64,000 nt of DNA, taken from Streptomyces rugosispiralis. GTDB taxonomy: Bacteria > Actinomycetota > Actinomycetes > Streptomycetales > Streptomycetaceae. Below, in pieces: positions 62,688-64,000 of this stretch (position 1 is the first letter of the stretch; each line of letters opens with the position of its first letter). The stretch is taken from NCBI RefSeq assembly GCF_024505145.1, contig NZ_JANIAA010000025.1:62001-126000 (forward strand), read 5' to 3'. The notes under the pieces are model-generated. The model was not told the origin of the DNA, ran no database searches, and worked only from the letters and a program-made list of their open reading frames with translations. Made by a program: the position numbers and the translations under genes.

Positions 62688-64000
62688 GTGCCCGACTTGT
62701 CGCAGATCGTGAAGGCGTACGACGTGCGCGGTGTGGTCCCGGACCAGTGGGACGAGCCGCTCGCCGGGCTCTTCGGCGCCGCCTTCGCCCGGGTGACCGA
62801 CGCGGACGCGATCGTCGTCGGCCATGACATGCGCCCCTCCTCGCCCGGTCTGGCGCGGGCCTTCGCGCACGGCGCCGCCTCGCTCGGGGTGGATGTGACC
62901 GAGATCGGACTGTGCTCGACCGATCAGCTCTACTTCGCGAGCGGATATCTCAACCTGCCCGGCGCGATGTTCACCGCCAGCCACAACCCCGCGCGGTACA
63001 ACGGCATCAAGATGTGCCGCGCGGGCGCCGCCCCCATCGGCCAGGACAGCGGGCTCGCCGAGATCCGCGCCCTGGTGGAGGGTTGGGCGGACGGCGGCGC
63101 GCCCGAGCCCGCCGCCGAGTCCGGCACCATCACCCAGCGGGACGTCCTCGACGACTACGCCGCCCATCTGCGCTCGCTGGTTGACCTGACCGCCATCCGG
63201 CCGCTGAAGGTCGTCGTGGACGCGGGCAACGGCATGGGCGGCCACACCGTCCCGACCGTCTTCGAGGGCCTCCCGCTCGAGCTCGACGCCCTCTACTTCG
63301 AGCTGGACGGCACCTTCCCCAACCACGAGGCCAACCCGCTCGACCCCAAGAACATCGTCGATCTGCAGGCCCGGGTCCGGGAGACCGGCGCCGACATCGG
63401 GCTCGCCTTCGACGGCGACGCCGACCGCTGCTTCGTCGTGGACGGGCGCGGCGAGCCGGTGTCCCCCTCCGCCATCACCGCCCTGGTCGCCTCCCGCGAG
63501 CTGGCCAAGCACCCGGGCGGGACGGTGATCCACAACTGCATCACCTCCTGGTCGGTCCCCGAGGTCGTCAAGGAGAACGGCGGCACCCCCGTCCGCACCC
63601 GCGTGGGCCACTCCTTCATCAAGGCCGAGATGGCCCGCACCGGCGCGATCTTCGGCGGCGAGCACTCCGCCCACTACTACTTCCGCGACTTCTGGAACGC
63701 CGACACCGGCATGCTGGCCGCCCTGCACGTCCTGGCCGCACTCGGCGGCCAGAAGGGCCCGCTGTCGGACCTGGTCGCCCAGTACGACCGGTACGCGGCC
63801 TCCGGCGAGATCAACAGCACCGTTGACGACCAGGCCGGGCGCATGGAGGCCGTCAAGGCGTCGTACGAGCGCCGCGAGGGCGCCGAACTCGACGAACTCG
63901 ACGGCCTTACGGTCACCACCCCCAACTGGTGGTTCAACCTCCGCCCCTCCAACACCGAGCCCCTCCTCCGCCTGAACGTCGAGGCCCGAGACGAGGAGAC
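62688..64000 (+). CDS. manB: Phosphomannomutase (3' end outside window)
   Basis: 437 residues up to the window edge of an expected ~455. GTG 62688 follows AAGGGG. Motifs: active-site Ser98 in TASHNPARYNG, metal loop GLAFDGDADRC, sugar loop GGEHSAHYYF and phosphate loop LRPSNTEPLLRLN. It converts mannose-6-phosphate to mannose-1-phosphate, feeding the guanylyltransferase at 46449. Confidence 0.94.
   Translation, partial: MPDLSQIVKAYDVRGVVPDQWDEPLAGLFGAAFARVTDADAIVVGHDMRPSSPGLARAFAHGAASLGVDVTEIGLCSTDQLYFASGYLNLPGAMFTASHNPARYNGIKMCRAGAAPIGQDSGLAEIRALVEGWADGGAPEPAAESGTITQRDVLDDYAAHLRSLVDLTAIRPLKVVVDAGNGMGGHTVPTVFEGLPLELDALYFELDGTFPNHEANPLDPKNIVDLQARVRETGADIGLAFDGDADRCFVVDGRGEPVSPSAITALVASRELAKHPGGTVIHNCITSWSVPEVVKENGGTPVRTRVGHSFIKAEMARTGAIFGGEHSAHYYFRDFWNADTGMLAALHVLAALGGQKGPLSDLVAQYDRYAASGEINSTVDDQAGRMEAVKASYERREGAELDELDGLTVTTPNWWFNLRPSNTEPLLRLNVEARDEE

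Overview
The window is about 64 kb of high-GC actinobacterial chromosome, almost certainly Streptomyces. The evidence is codon usage with G or C nearly always in third position, frequent GTG starts, ATGA/GTGA stop-start overlaps, a textbook WhiB, coenzyme F420 genes (fbiA, fbiB), a SigB-type sigma factor with partner-switching regulators, and dispersed palindromic intergenic elements.

Layout. 1-4.4 kb: end of hutU, an M20 amidohydrolase, hutF and hutI (histidine catabolism). 4.5-6.8 kb: SigI-type sigma factor, anti-anti-sigma factor and anti-sigma kinase. 7.0-11.3 kb: operon for four exported proteins; two end in sortase-type signals (LPQTG, LADTG) and share a repeated domain. 11.4-15.9 kb: peptide transporter, two-component system, GtrA protein. 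16.0-22.4 kb: purK, purE, a dipeptidase, a VOC protein, UDP-glucose dehydrogenase and an acyl-CoA dehydrogenase.

22.3-35.8 kb is accessory DNA set into this core. The last 60-64 bp of the acyl-CoA dehydrogenase gene occur three times (22.3, 24.4 and 28.7 kb) and bracket two small cassettes that lack any recombinase. Cassette A carries a radical SAM protein and an APH-fold kinase. Cassette B carries an XRE/TPR regulator, a chain of four tiny overlapping genes, a glycine-rich-domain-like protein and an atypical protein kinase. A third island (30.5-35.8 kb) follows a truncated thioesterase gene. It carries a full-length divergent thioesterase, a PCMT-type methyltransferase translationally coupled to a second radical SAM protein of the same family, a small-protein locus, another XRE/TPR regulator and a TnpB remnant. 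The recurring set (radical SAM protein with Cys/Pro tail, XRE/TPR regulator, 'LRPxxGGxEW' small protein, plus a variable kinase or methyltransferase) is the best candidate for an undescribed system. A peptide- or protein-modifying module is one reading, unproven.

28.8-30.2 kb and 35.9-44.6 kb: five LytR-CpsA-Psr (LCP) genes with a GT2 glycosyltransferase and a TIGR03089 protein (wall glycopolymer attachment). 44.7-64 kb: PGRP-type amidase, a mannose-1-phosphate guanylyltransferase-like protein, AlkA-type glycosylase, fbiB/fbiA, cysteine dioxygenase, whiB, a 1359-residue membrane glycosyltransferase with its DUF5719 partner, a metallopeptidase, a DUF3499 protein, L-lactate permease and manB (running off the end). 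The nucleotidyltransferase and manB fit GDP-mannose supply for cell-surface glycans.

No tRNA, rRNA or CRISPR array was recognised. Promoter, terminator and start-codon calls are by eye.
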